In this document: one piece after another, positions 54,001 through 60,596 of the stretch
Position numbering within the stretch: position 1 is the stretch's first letter
How the letters are laid out: each line of letters opens with the position of its first letter
Origin: Bacteroidaceae bacterium
GTDB taxonomy: Bacteria; Bacteroidota; Bacteroidia; Bacteroidales; Bacteroidaceae
Assembly: GCA_017965425.1 (NCBI GenBank)
Contig: JAGCPY010000033.1
Coordinates: forward strand, 52,484 to 116,483
DNA: 64,000 nt
Reading direction: 5' to 3'
Made by a program: the position numbers and the translations under genes
The notes under the pieces: model-generated
Database searches by the model: none
The model's input: only the letters and a program-made list of their open reading frames with translations
What the model was told of the DNA's origin: nothing

Positions 54001-55646
54001 CCTTCAAGGGCAACGGAGCGTTCATCGGAGGCACCACACTCGTCAAGCGAGGCACGGGCAACCTCACCATACAAACCGACAATACCTACACGGGTGGCAC
54101 GCGCATCAGCGGTGGAAAGGTGACCATCACGTCGCTCAGCAACGAGAATGTGGCCTATGGAAACCTCGGTGCTGTCACCAGTAGTTCTGCCAAATTCATC
54201 ATCGAAAACGCTGCCGAGCTCGTCACCAGCGGAGTCATCACACAAGGCTCACCCATGCAGATGGTAGGTGAAGAGGGAGGTGTCATCAACAACGACGGTG
54301 ACTTCGTCGTCAACAAGGCTATCAGCGGCACTGTCTTGACGAAGACTGGTCGAGGATGGATGAAGATGAACGTGCCCAGCACACTGCAGCGATTCGTCGT
54401 GGCTGCTGGAACCGTACAGTGTATCAATGCCAACAAGGTCGCCAACATACTGGAGTTCCAAGGTGGCACCTACCTCGAGAACACCGGCAGCAACTTCACC
54501 ATTTACGTAGCCAAAGGCAAGACAGGTACTTGGAACACTGCCAACCGTACTTCCTACACCAATAAGATTACGGGCGACGGCACGTTGACCATCTATTGTG
54601 AGGAAGAGAAAGGAACCTCTTGGTTTGCCACTCGCACCGAACTGGGCATGGATTTCCGCAACTTCGAGGGAACCATCAATGCCGTCGGCCGTAGCGACGA
54701 CAGCGGACCACGTTGGACACTCAACACCTCCAGCGGAATGCCGAAGGGTACCCTGAATATCGCAGCCGGATTGGAAGTGCAGAACACGGGCAAGACCTTT
54801 GCCATCGGCAAGCTCGCCGGCACGGGCAAGCTCGGAGGCTACGCCAGCTTCAGCAACAATGGAGGCAGTGGCAGCAACACGTGGCAGGTCGGAAACGACG
54901 ACGACTGGGCGTGGGGCGGCATCGTGACGGCCAACTCCAGCTTTGTCAAAGTAGGAAGTGGCAAGGTCACGCTCAGCGGAAAGAGCGACCACACTGGCAC
55001 GACGAACGTCAAGGCTGGAGAGCTCTCCATCAAGGCGGGTGCCACTCTTGGAACAGGCACGTTGACCGTGTCTGCCGGAGCTGTGTTCTCTGGCACGACC
55101 AACGCGACGACCCTCAGCAACGCAACAGTCAACGTCAACAAGGGCGGAACCATTCTGGTAGGCACCAGCGCTACGGCCACGACGGGTGTCATGAACTTCG
55201 GAGGCAAGAATGTCAACTTTATCTCTGGCTCGCAACTACAGTTGGGCATCGCACGTGCCGCAACCAGCACAGCCACTGGCGGCTCGTCCATACAGAACAT
55301 CAACCGCCTCACCATGAACGCCACCATCCAACTCCACTACTCTTCTGGCATTGCTGACAACCTCGCCGTCGGCGACAGCGTTGTCCTCTGGCGCAACGTC
55401 ACCACCGTCACGGGCACGCCCAAGCTCGGAAACTATGTCATTGATGCAGCAAAGGGACTCTATTGGGACGACACGGACATTGCAAAGGGCATTCTCCGTG
55501 TGACAGACGCCGTGCCGGTGGCCATCCGTTCACTCCGTGGCGAAGACAAGAAGGCCGATGCCTATACGCTTGACGGTCGTCGTGTCAGCACACCACGCCG
55601 AGGACAAGTCTATGTCATTGGCGGACGAAAAGTGCTTCTGCGCTGA
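51060..55646 (+). CDS. PL11 rhamnogalacturonan lyase with autotransporter-like repeats and type IX tail
   Basis: A 1528-residue secreted protein (signal peptide ending NFAQ). The first 620 residues match PL11 rhamnogalacturonan lyases: RGLVATVAMSGSGNFISWR, VAADVDGDGQVELICK, LDGTRLWWIDLGPNMMAGP, FDWDMDGKAEVLLRG and DGRDEIVFGSMIIDD, with Ca-binding DxDxD-type loops of the beta-propeller. PL11 enzymes cleave the Rha-GalA backbone of pectin RG-I by elimination. The next 850 residues are beta-rich with PATR-type repeats (LVKRGTGNLTIQTDNTYTGGT; FVKVGSGKVTLSGKSDHTGTT). The end is a type IX sorting tail (AYTLDGRRVSTPRRGQVYVIGGRKVLLR). Most PL11 enzymes stop after the catalytic part. Confidence 0.9.
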   Translation: MMKRVFLFMLLAMLSLSNFAQRRTDRLDRGLVATVAMSGSGNFISWRILPEEYFDVTYNLYCNGKLLKGDLSVSSYVHAAGSATSQYQVAPVVRGVEGEKCAVVKRWTGISNLTNGVGDNPHTGYLDINCQPAVDRAGQTCTAQYEFNDCVAADVDGDGQVELICKRNYTGGVNDAANKTRFHRIEIMKLDGTRLWWIDLGPNMMAGPDEQWDAVAFDWDMDGKAEVLLRGADNMIIHTATGADIKVGNMNYYAPRDQYTCVGNEYLLYLNGESGVPYASWNESLNTFTPPAYPLKRYENGEQQSLAVWGKDGDGGHRSTKHYFGAPYLDGQHPSIFLGRGCYTRHKFVALDVNPSTHELTQRWYWSNNQGWGSPWFGNGYHNFGIQDVDMDGRDEIVFGSMIIDDNGKGLSTSGLGHGDAQHCSDLDPYRWGLEFFACNEDEPAMNYRNATTSQMYYRMQSTGDDGRALAGNFTNRYPGCVGQSSQTGVLSLTADKVITGQGGYALNFRIYWDGDLCSEILDSPGTAKAAKIEKLDGGRIFNSEGHLNNDSKNNACLTGDILGDWREELLVANGTGMRLYTTSRPTTFRIPSLWYDHGYRNGMVWETIGYNQPPHTSYFLGELEGITVAPPCLTTAGRELIPAGGSIGADMNGKQVLVFQNADNDVTIADGAQPWVAIFNVPGWVSGNNPSETSSNVAPTFTYYTCTVKGGGLSGTARLVKQGEGELILPSVAMTHTGNTDVWNGTLTFDGSMQQSSLWLNRHTALNSNGGTFRRIRADYNATIRPGGANRRGNITTDSLMLGFGSRLQLDIYADGLQADCIKTTLLNIETKLTGTWATYGPKYLQPVFEIVNHGNDIAEGEYLILDGVETLKGKLADIVIEGLGTSKKSTLRQDGDKVYLVISGMRSASDVVWTGAESADWQFGGDDNFVLTAQPEGEAQCFVSGDIVRFDNSSTKLSVNVKGNIEADSIIVDATKNYTFKGNGAFIGGTTLVKRGTGNLTIQTDNTYTGGTRISGGKVTITSLSNENVAYGNLGAVTSSSAKFIIENAAELVTSGVITQGSPMQMVGEEGGVINNDGDFVVNKAISGTVLTKTGRGWMKMNVPSTLQRFVVAAGTVQCINANKVANILEFQGGTYLENTGSNFTIYVAKGKTGTWNTANRTSYTNKITGDGTLTIYCEEEKGTSWFATRTELGMDFRNFEGTINAVGRSDDSGPRWTLNTSSGMPKGTLNIAAGLEVQNTGKTFAIGKLAGTGKLGGYASFSNNGGSGSNTWQVGNDDDWAWGGIVTANSSFVKVGSGKVTLSGKSDHTGTTNVKAGELSIKAGATLGTGTLTVSAGAVFSGTTNATTLSNATVNVNKGGTILVGTSATATTGVMNFGGKNVNFISGSQLQLGIARAATSTATGGSSIQNINRLTMNATIQLHYSSGIADNLAVGDSVVLWRNVTTVTGTPKLGNYVIDAAKGLYWDDTDIAKGILRVTDAVPVAIRSLRGEDKKADAYTLDGRRVSTPRRGQVYVIGGRKVLLR

Positions 55647-55683
55647 TGGTCAAGTGGTGAACATATCCACAAGATTTGCCTGC

Positions 55684-55721
55684 AACGTGTACACCTTCCA
55701 CCCATAAGGTGTACACGTTCC
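55684..55721. repeat. Pair of GTGTACAC motifs preceding hairpin C
   Basis: AACGTGTACACCTTCCA (55684-55700) and AAGGTGTACACGTTCC (55706-55721) lie just after the PL11 gene. The second is identical to the first motif of the pair before hairpin B. Confidence 0.65.
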
Positions 55722-55781
55722 AAGCGGATGGTCAACACACAGCCTCCTCCACCCACTGTACATAGATTTTTACGCCAAAAA

Positions 55782-55967
55782 GCCTCAATCTCTCACCGTA
55801 TGAGGCACTTAGCTGACATTCAGTGATTTACGGGTGAGATTTCGGTGAGGGATAGGTGAGGGATGGTGAGGAATTCCTCACCATCCCTCACCTATCCCTC
55901 ACCATTTCCTCACCTGCAAGTTCTTCGTTTTCATCCTATTATCAAGCATGGTGAGGGAATGAGGGAT
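55782..55967. repeat. Long hairpin element C with a 60-bp perfect palindrome
   Basis: Positions 55844-55903 form a perfect 60-bp palindrome centred on GAATTC, built of GGTGAGGGAT and GGTGAGG blocks. It is framed by diverged outer arms (TCAATCTCTCACC near 55785; GGTGAGGGAATGAGGGA near 55950). A flank, ACGCCAAAAAGCCTCAATC, resembles the one left of hairpin A. The 830-bp gap between the PL11 and glnN genes otherwise holds the motif pair and the possible hsdR remnant. Confidence 0.85.
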
Positions 55968-56196
55968 TTTTTTATGGAATCAAGTGGAAGTGCGAATACG
56001 TAGCAACGAAGCGCCCCAAAGGGGCAGCAAGCAGTCAGCCCAGGGCAGCGCCTTGGGTATGCTTTGGATTGCTCTCAAACTATTTTTCGAGCAGACTTAC
56101 CTTTAAGCTGCCGGGCTGGCAAACCTCTCCGCTTTTTACATCATTTATTGCCTGTGATGCTTGGGGTGACTCAACCGCATCCAGGCAGAGGCAGGC

Positions 56197-56487
56197 GTGG
56201 AGGGCTTCAACTACGCCGACCCCAGCGACGAGGAGGCAGAAGCAACGCGCGACAAGAAGAAGCTCATCATGGACTTCATCGACAGGATGGCGCCATCATC
56301 GGACAACGCACATGGCGAAGTCACGGAAGAGTGGAACGCCTTTGTGGTGCGGCAGCGCGAGGCAGAACTCAACGTCATCATCGAGGAGGAACATCTTTGC
56401 CAAACCACCGCCCAGCCTGTATTCAGACTGGGCGGTGACATGTTTGAACTGCTTTTGAAGAGATGTGGGTTCAAGGTTATCGGATGA
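56197..56487 (+). pseudogene. Possible remnant of a type I restriction (HsdR) C-terminus
   Basis: A short plus-strand frame encodes KKKLIMDFIDRM...EEWNAFVVRQREAELNVIIEEEHL. This resembles the helical C-terminal region of HsdR subunits (the E-W-x-x-F-V-x-x-x-x-E-x-x-L-x-x-I-I-x-E-E pattern). The match ends at a stem-loop (56406-56437), after which the frame is unrelated. No HsdS or HsdM is in the window, and no N-terminal HsdR part is upstream. A chance frame cannot be ruled out; it overlaps the end of glnN on the other strand by a few bases. Confidence 0.35.
56406..56437. terminator. Strong stem-loop between the hsdR-like remnant and glnN
   Basis: CACCGCCCAG (56406-56415) pairs with CTGGGCGGTG (56428-56437) across a 12-base loop. 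It lies 40 bp downstream of the glnN stop on the minus strand. There is no clear T-run on either side, so a terminator role is likely by position only. Confidence 0.45.
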
Positions 56488-58696
56488 ACAACAGCTCGCG
56501 GTATTTGGGCAGTGGCCAGAGGGCATCGTCGACGATGAGTTCGAGTTTGTCGATCTGACGACGTATGACGTCGAACATCGGGGCGATGGTGTCGTGATAG
56601 GCGATGGCCTTAGCGTGCTCGTCCTCTATCTTGTTGGCTACCTTACGTGCAGCCACGAGTTCCTCGACCTTTGTCTCGATGGTGGCTGTGCGCTTGGCAA
56701 TCTCCTCGATGAGCTTGATGTTGCGAGCGGATAGCTCGTCGGCTTTCTGGGCGGGGAATACGGAACGCATGCGTTCCACATTCTTCAGGAGTTGCGCCTG
56801 ATAGTTGGTAGCCACGGGGATGATATGGTTCATGGAGAGGTCGCCGAGCACGCGGGCCTCGATCTGAATCTTCTTGGTGTAGGTCTCCCATTTCACCTCG
56901 TTGCGGGCTTCCAGCTCCTTCTTGGTCATCACGCCGAGGCTCTCGAAGAGCTGGATGCTGGCGGGGTCGAGGTAGCGCTCAAAGATGACGGGGCATGAGG
57001 TCTCCACGTCGAGTCCGCGCTTGGCGGCTTCTGCCTTCCACTCGTCGCTGTAGCCGTTGCCGTCGAAGCGGATGGGCTTGCAGGTCTTGATGTCCTCGCG
57101 CAGCACGTCGATGATGGCGTGGAACGTGGCGCTATGTCCGGTGCCGGCGAGCTTCTTCTCAAACTCGGGGATGCGGGCATCCACGCGCTTCTTGAAGTCC
57201 ACCAGCGCCTCGGCCACGGCGGCGTTGAGCGTGAGCATGGCGCTGGCGCAGTTGGCCTCGCTGCCCACGGCGCGGAACTCAAAGCGGTTGCCGGTGAAGG
57301 CGAAGGGGCTGGTGCGGTTGCGGTCGGTGTTGTCGATGAGCAGTTCGGGAATCTCGGGGATGTCCATCTTCATGCCCTGCTTGCCGGCCATCGAGAGGAT
57401 GTCATCCTTGTCGGCCTTCTCGATGTGGTCGAGCAGCTCGCTCACCTGGCGGCCGAGGAACGAGGAGATGATGGCGGGTGGTGCCTCGTTGGCCCCGAGG
57501 CGGTGGGCATTGGTGGCCGACATGATGCTGGCCTTCAGCAGCCCGTTGTGGCGATACACGCCCATGAGTGTCTCCACGATGAACACGGCGAAGCGCAGGT
57601 TCTGCTCTGCTGTCTTGCCCGGAGCATGAAGCAGTACGCCGGTGTCGGTGGAGAGGCTCCAGTTGTTGTGCTTACCGGAGCCGTTGATGCCGGCAAAGGG
57701 TTTCTCGTGGAGCAGCACGCGGAAGCCATGCTTGCGGGCCACGCGCTTCATCACGGACATCAGCAGCATGTTGTGGTCCACGGCGAGGTTCGTCTCCTCA
57801 AAGATGGGTGCCAGCTCAAACTGGTTCGGAGCCACCTCGTTGTGGCGCGTCTTCACGGGGATGCCCAGCTCCAGCGCCGTGATCTCCAGCTCGCGCATGA
57901 ACGCCGCCACACGCTCGGGGATGGCGCCGAAATAGTGGTCGTCCATCTGCTGGTTCTTGGCCGAATCGTGGCCCATCAGTGTGCGACCAGTCAGCAGCAG
58001 GTCGGGGCGCGCGGCGTACAGACCCTCGTCCACGAGGAAGTACTCCTGCTCCCAACCAAGGTTGCTGGTGACTTTCTTCACCGCCGGGTCGAAGTAGTGG
58101 CACACCTCCGTGGCAGCCACGTTCACGGCCTTCAGTGCGCGCAGCAGCGGAGCCTTGTAGTCCAGCGACTCGCCGCTATACGATATAAATACGGTGGGGA
58201 TGATCAGCGTGTCGTCGATGATGAACACGGGGCTCGTCGGGTCCCATGCCGAGTAGCCGCGCGCCTCGAATGTCGAGCGGATACCGCCGCTGGGGAACGA
58301 GCTCGCGTCCGGCTCCTGCTGCACCAGCAGCTTGCCCGAGAACTCCTCGATCATGCCGCCCTTGCCGTCGTGCTCGATGAAGCTGTCATGCTTCTCGGCC
58401 GTGCCTTCCGTCAGCGGCTGGAACCAGTGCGTGTAGTGCGTCACGCCGTTCTCCTTGGCCCACTGCATCATGCCTGCAGCCACCGCGTCGGCCACCGTGC
58501 GGTCCAGCTGAGCGCCGTTGTCCATCACGTCCTTCATCTTCTCGTAGATGTCCTTCGGCAGGTACTTGTACATCTTCTCGCGGTTGAACACATGCTTGCC
58601 GAAATATTCGCAAGGTCTTTCCGCTGGTGCTTTTACGTCCAGAGGCTTCTTCTTGAACGCCTCGCCGACAACCTGAAATCTCAATTCGTTTGCCAT
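56477..58696 (-). CDS. glnN: Glutamine synthetase type III
   Basis: A 739-residue GSIII, the large form common in Bacteroidetes, which makes glutamine from glutamate and ammonia. The ATG at 58696 (MANELRFQVVGEAFKKKPL) is the proper start; a longer frame is present upstream. Blocks seen are FSGKLLVQQEPDASSFPSGG, WEQEYFLVD, TRHNEVAPNQFELAP, GSGKHNNWS, GANEAPPAIISSFLG and NRTSPFAFTGNRFEFRAVGS. It is monocistronic with a strong promoter. Confidence 0.97.
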   Translation of the reverse strand: MANELRFQVVGEAFKKKPLDVKAPAERPCEYFGKHVFNREKMYKYLPKDIYEKMKDVMDNGAQLDRTVADAVAAGMMQWAKENGVTHYTHWFQPLTEGTAEKHDSFIEHDGKGGMIEEFSGKLLVQQEPDASSFPSGGIRSTFEARGYSAWDPTSPVFIIDDTLIIPTVFISYSGESLDYKAPLLRALKAVNVAATEVCHYFDPAVKKVTSNLGWEQEYFLVDEGLYAARPDLLLTGRTLMGHDSAKNQQMDDHYFGAIPERVAAFMRELEITALELGIPVKTRHNEVAPNQFELAPIFEETNLAVDHNMLLMSVMKRVARKHGFRVLLHEKPFAGINGSGKHNNWSLSTDTGVLLHAPGKTAEQNLRFAVFIVETLMGVYRHNGLLKASIMSATNAHRLGANEAPPAIISSFLGRQVSELLDHIEKADKDDILSMAGKQGMKMDIPEIPELLIDNTDRNRTSPFAFTGNRFEFRAVGSEANCASAMLTLNAAVAEALVDFKKRVDARIPEFEKKLAGTGHSATFHAIIDVLREDIKTCKPIRFDGNGYSDEWKAEAAKRGLDVETSCPVIFERYLDPASIQLFESLGVMTKKELEARNEVKWETYTKKIQIEARVLGDLSMNHIIPVATNYQAQLLKNVERMRSVFPAQKADELSARNIKLIEEIAKRTATIETKVEELVAARKVANKIEDEHAKAIAYHDTIAPMFDVIRRQIDKLELIVDDALWPLPKYRELLFIR

Positions 58697-58786
58697 AATT
58701 GTGTTTGTTATTGGGTTAATACTCGTTTTACTTTCATTTTGTTTACTTTTCGCATCATTTCCTGTCATTATTTCCTAACAACGCTG

Positions 58787-58818
58787 CAAAAGTAGTACAT
58801 TCTGATATAAAAACAAAG
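58787..58818 (-). promoter_or_regulatory. glnN promoter
   Basis: On the minus strand, TTTG (58814-58817) and TACTTTTG (58787-58794), about 19 bp apart, match the Bacteroidetes consensus 90 bp before the glnN ATG. The leader between them and the ATG holds no obvious riboswitch. Confidence 0.6.
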
Positions 58819-58907
58819 AAATTAGAATCATTTTGCATAAAAACATCTCCATTTTCTTGATTTATGTCACCTCCACGCCCCATTTCCCTTGCAAAATGCT
58901 CGCTCAA

Positions 58908-58956
58908 CACCCCAAAAACAATCCGGGCCGGCAACCCGCATCGTTGCCAGCCCGGA
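58908..58956 (-). terminator. Intrinsic terminator after the DUF6261-like gene
   Basis: TCCGGGCCGGCAAC (58922-58935) pairs with GTTGCCAGCCCGGA (58943-58956) with one mismatch. Read on the minus strand, it is followed by TTGTTTTTGG (plus strand 58910-58921). It separates this gene from the glnN promoter. Confidence 0.7.
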
Positions 58957-58990
58957 CAGCCGTTCGTTATATCATTGTGCGCCGTGGCGG

Positions 58991-59761
58991 TCACTCCACC
59001 TCCCCGGCATCCACCGTCTCCGGCTTCCCAGCCTCCGGCTCCACGTCCTCGCCGCCCTGCTTCTTGCGGCTCGCTGCCAGCTGAGCCTCCAAGAGGCGGA
59101 TGTCCGAGTTCAGCACCTTCTCCAGCTGCAGCAGCTCCTCCGTGGGGCTCACCAGCAGCAGGGCGTTCAGGTACTCGATGAGCTTCGTGTAAGCCTCGTC
59201 CACCGCCAGGCGCGCCTCGCGCAGCTCGCCCACGATGTAGTCCGCCTGCTCCGACGAGCGCTCCGCCATCAGCTGCCGCAGCTGCGCATTCTTCGTCTTC
59301 AGCGTCTCCACCAGCGCCGTCAGCCCCATCAGCTGCAGCGCCGCCACGTGCTCCGTGCCGTCCAGCACCTGGAACATATTCAGCAGCTTGGCCGTCTCGG
59401 CGATGCGCGCCTCCGTGGCGCGGAACTGGAAGTCCTTATACACCTGCGCCACCAGCTTCCCCGCCGCCGAGCGCGTCGCGTCGGGCAGCTTCGCCCACTC
59501 CTCGGCCACCCGCCGGATGCAGTCTGCGTAGGCATCCCGCTCGTCGTCCAGCTGCTTGATCTCGTCCGTCTTGAAGCTCTTCAGCGACTGACGGTAGGCC
59601 GTGTCCTCGCGCTGGAACTTCGCCTGAAGGTCCTCAAACAGCGGGCGCACGCCCACATTCTCCTGCGCCACGCTCGTGGCCCCTATGCGCTCCAGCGTCT
59701 TCATCACCGTCTCGAAGTGGAAGGCGTTGGGCAGCGAATGTAAATTCTTTACGGTAATCAT
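58991..59761 (-). CDS. DUF6261-like protein
   Basis: A 256-residue, almost wholly helical soluble protein that begins MITVKNLHSLPNAFHFETV. It has heptad-like helices with many Ala, Glu and Leu (KTKNAQLRQLMAERSSEQADYIVGELREARLAVDEAY). It resembles the DUF6261 family of Bacteroidales, whose function is unknown. Its start codon is 50 bp from an array of five palindromes with a 41-bp period, which lies in its 5' leader or promoter region. The gene has a higher GC content than its neighbours, which may point to transfer. Confidence 0.65.
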   Translation of the reverse strand: MITVKNLHSLPNAFHFETVMKTLERIGATSVAQENVGVRPLFEDLQAKFQREDTAYRQSLKSFKTDEIKQLDDERDAYADCIRRVAEEWAKLPDATRSAAGKLVAQVYKDFQFRATEARIAETAKLLNMFQVLDGTEHVAALQLMGLTALVETLKTKNAQLRQLMAERSSEQADYIVGELREARLAVDEAYTKLIEYLNALLLVSPTEELLQLEKVLNSDIRLLEAQLAASRKKQGGEDVEPEAGKPETVDAGEVE

Positions 59762-59810
59762 AATCGTACGTTTTTAAGGGTTAAACAATCCGTTTTCTGT
59801 CTCCGTGGAC

Positions 59811-59993
59811 TTTGCCCGCCTCGGGCAAACCCGTTTTCGGTTCTCAAGAGCCTTGCCCGCCGTGGGCAAACGCCATTTCGTTTTCGTAAGCCCTTGCCCG
59901 CCTCGGGCAAGCCCGTTTTCATTTCAAAATACCCTTGCCCGCGCTGGGCAAGCCATTTATTATTTCATTTCGCCTTTGCCCGCCGCGGGCAAG
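59811..59993. repeat. Five-unit palindrome array with an exact 41-bp period
   Basis: TTGCCCGCCTCGGGCAA-type palindromes start at 59812, 59853, 59894, 59935 and 59976, each 41 bp after the last. The inner three bases vary. The 22-bp stretches between them share CCGTTTTC-like sequence, so this is a decayed 41-bp tandem repeat, not unrelated spacers. It lies upstream of the DUF6261-like gene. Confidence 0.85.
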
Positions 59994-60040
59994 CAAGTTA
60001 TTTCTGGAAAAGAGGCGCGAAGCACTCTTGATAAACAACT

Positions 60041-60169
60041 CTATTCCATCAGGGTTACCACACCCTAGCGTGATATTGCCGAATACCGCCAATGCCCACG
60101 CCTCTGATGGTGTGAGCGGCAGCCTTCGTTTATCACGCTAATTTTGTTTGTGGTAATTTGATGGAATAG
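60041..60169. repeat. Miniature inverted-repeat element
   Basis: The left end CTATTCCATCAGGGTTACCA... (60041-60074) and right end (60132-60169) are imperfect inverted copies sharing CTATTCCATCA, TTACCACA and TAGCGTGAT, with about 57 bp between. It has no reading frame. This is part of the 835-bp gene-free stretch 59762-60596. Confidence 0.65.
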
Positions 60170-60380
60170 CGAAAAACCGTTGGCCCTTTTCCAAAAAGAA
60201 AGATTTTCTGACTGCAAAAGTAGTAAAAATATGGCTTTTTGAACCCCTAAATGGATTTTTTCGACTAAAACAGCCCCTTTTTAAGGCTTTTTAATCCCAT
60301 CATGGCTGATTTCTACGCGAAAATCCGTATTTTCGCAGCGGATTTGAGGCCAAAGTGCCCTTTTCCAAGACATATTGCTC

Positions 60381-60510
60381 AACTTTCTCTCTCGAATCAC
60401 CACCTCGGAAAAGAAAACGAGCAAAAATCCAAAAACGCAGAGGTCGCGCATCGTAGCGCAGACTTCTCCATAGCGTTTTTGGGGCTTGTGGTGAGCCTGA
60501 GAGAGAATAT
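60381..60510. repeat. Hairpin element upstream of the secreted protein gene
   Basis: The outer arms TTTCTCTCTCGAATCACCAC (about 60384-60403) and its imperfect complement (about 60487-60508) enclose inner arms CCAAAAACGC (60429-60438) and GCGTTTTTGG (60473-60482). The structure lies 90-215 bp before the next start codon. It may be a leader structure or a small mobile repeat. Confidence 0.5.
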
Positions 60511-60596
60511 GGCGGAGCTGCGCTATTTCTGTGTTTCTGAAATTAGTGACCACGCCCTTAAATTGAAATAATGAAATCATAAAAACGAAGATAAAC

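Noticed and set aside
54249-55235. A 328-residue minus-strand frame in the PL11 gene
   Set aside because: It is antisense to the repeat-rich half of the lyase and reflects its biased codon use.
57119-58795. A 558-residue plus-strand reading frame opposite glnN
   Set aside because: It lies wholly antisense to a clear glutamine synthetase, is His/Leu/Val-rich without motifs, and follows from GC-rich codon use on the other strand.
58889-59743. A plus-strand Leu/Arg/Gln-rich frame opposite the DUF6261-like gene
   Set aside because: It is low-complexity and antisense to a well-formed helical protein.
59811-59993. CRISPR array
   Set aside because: Repeats are only about 19 bp, the 22-bp intervals resemble each other (CCGTTTTC), and no cas genes are present. 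It fits a decayed tandem repeat of palindromes.
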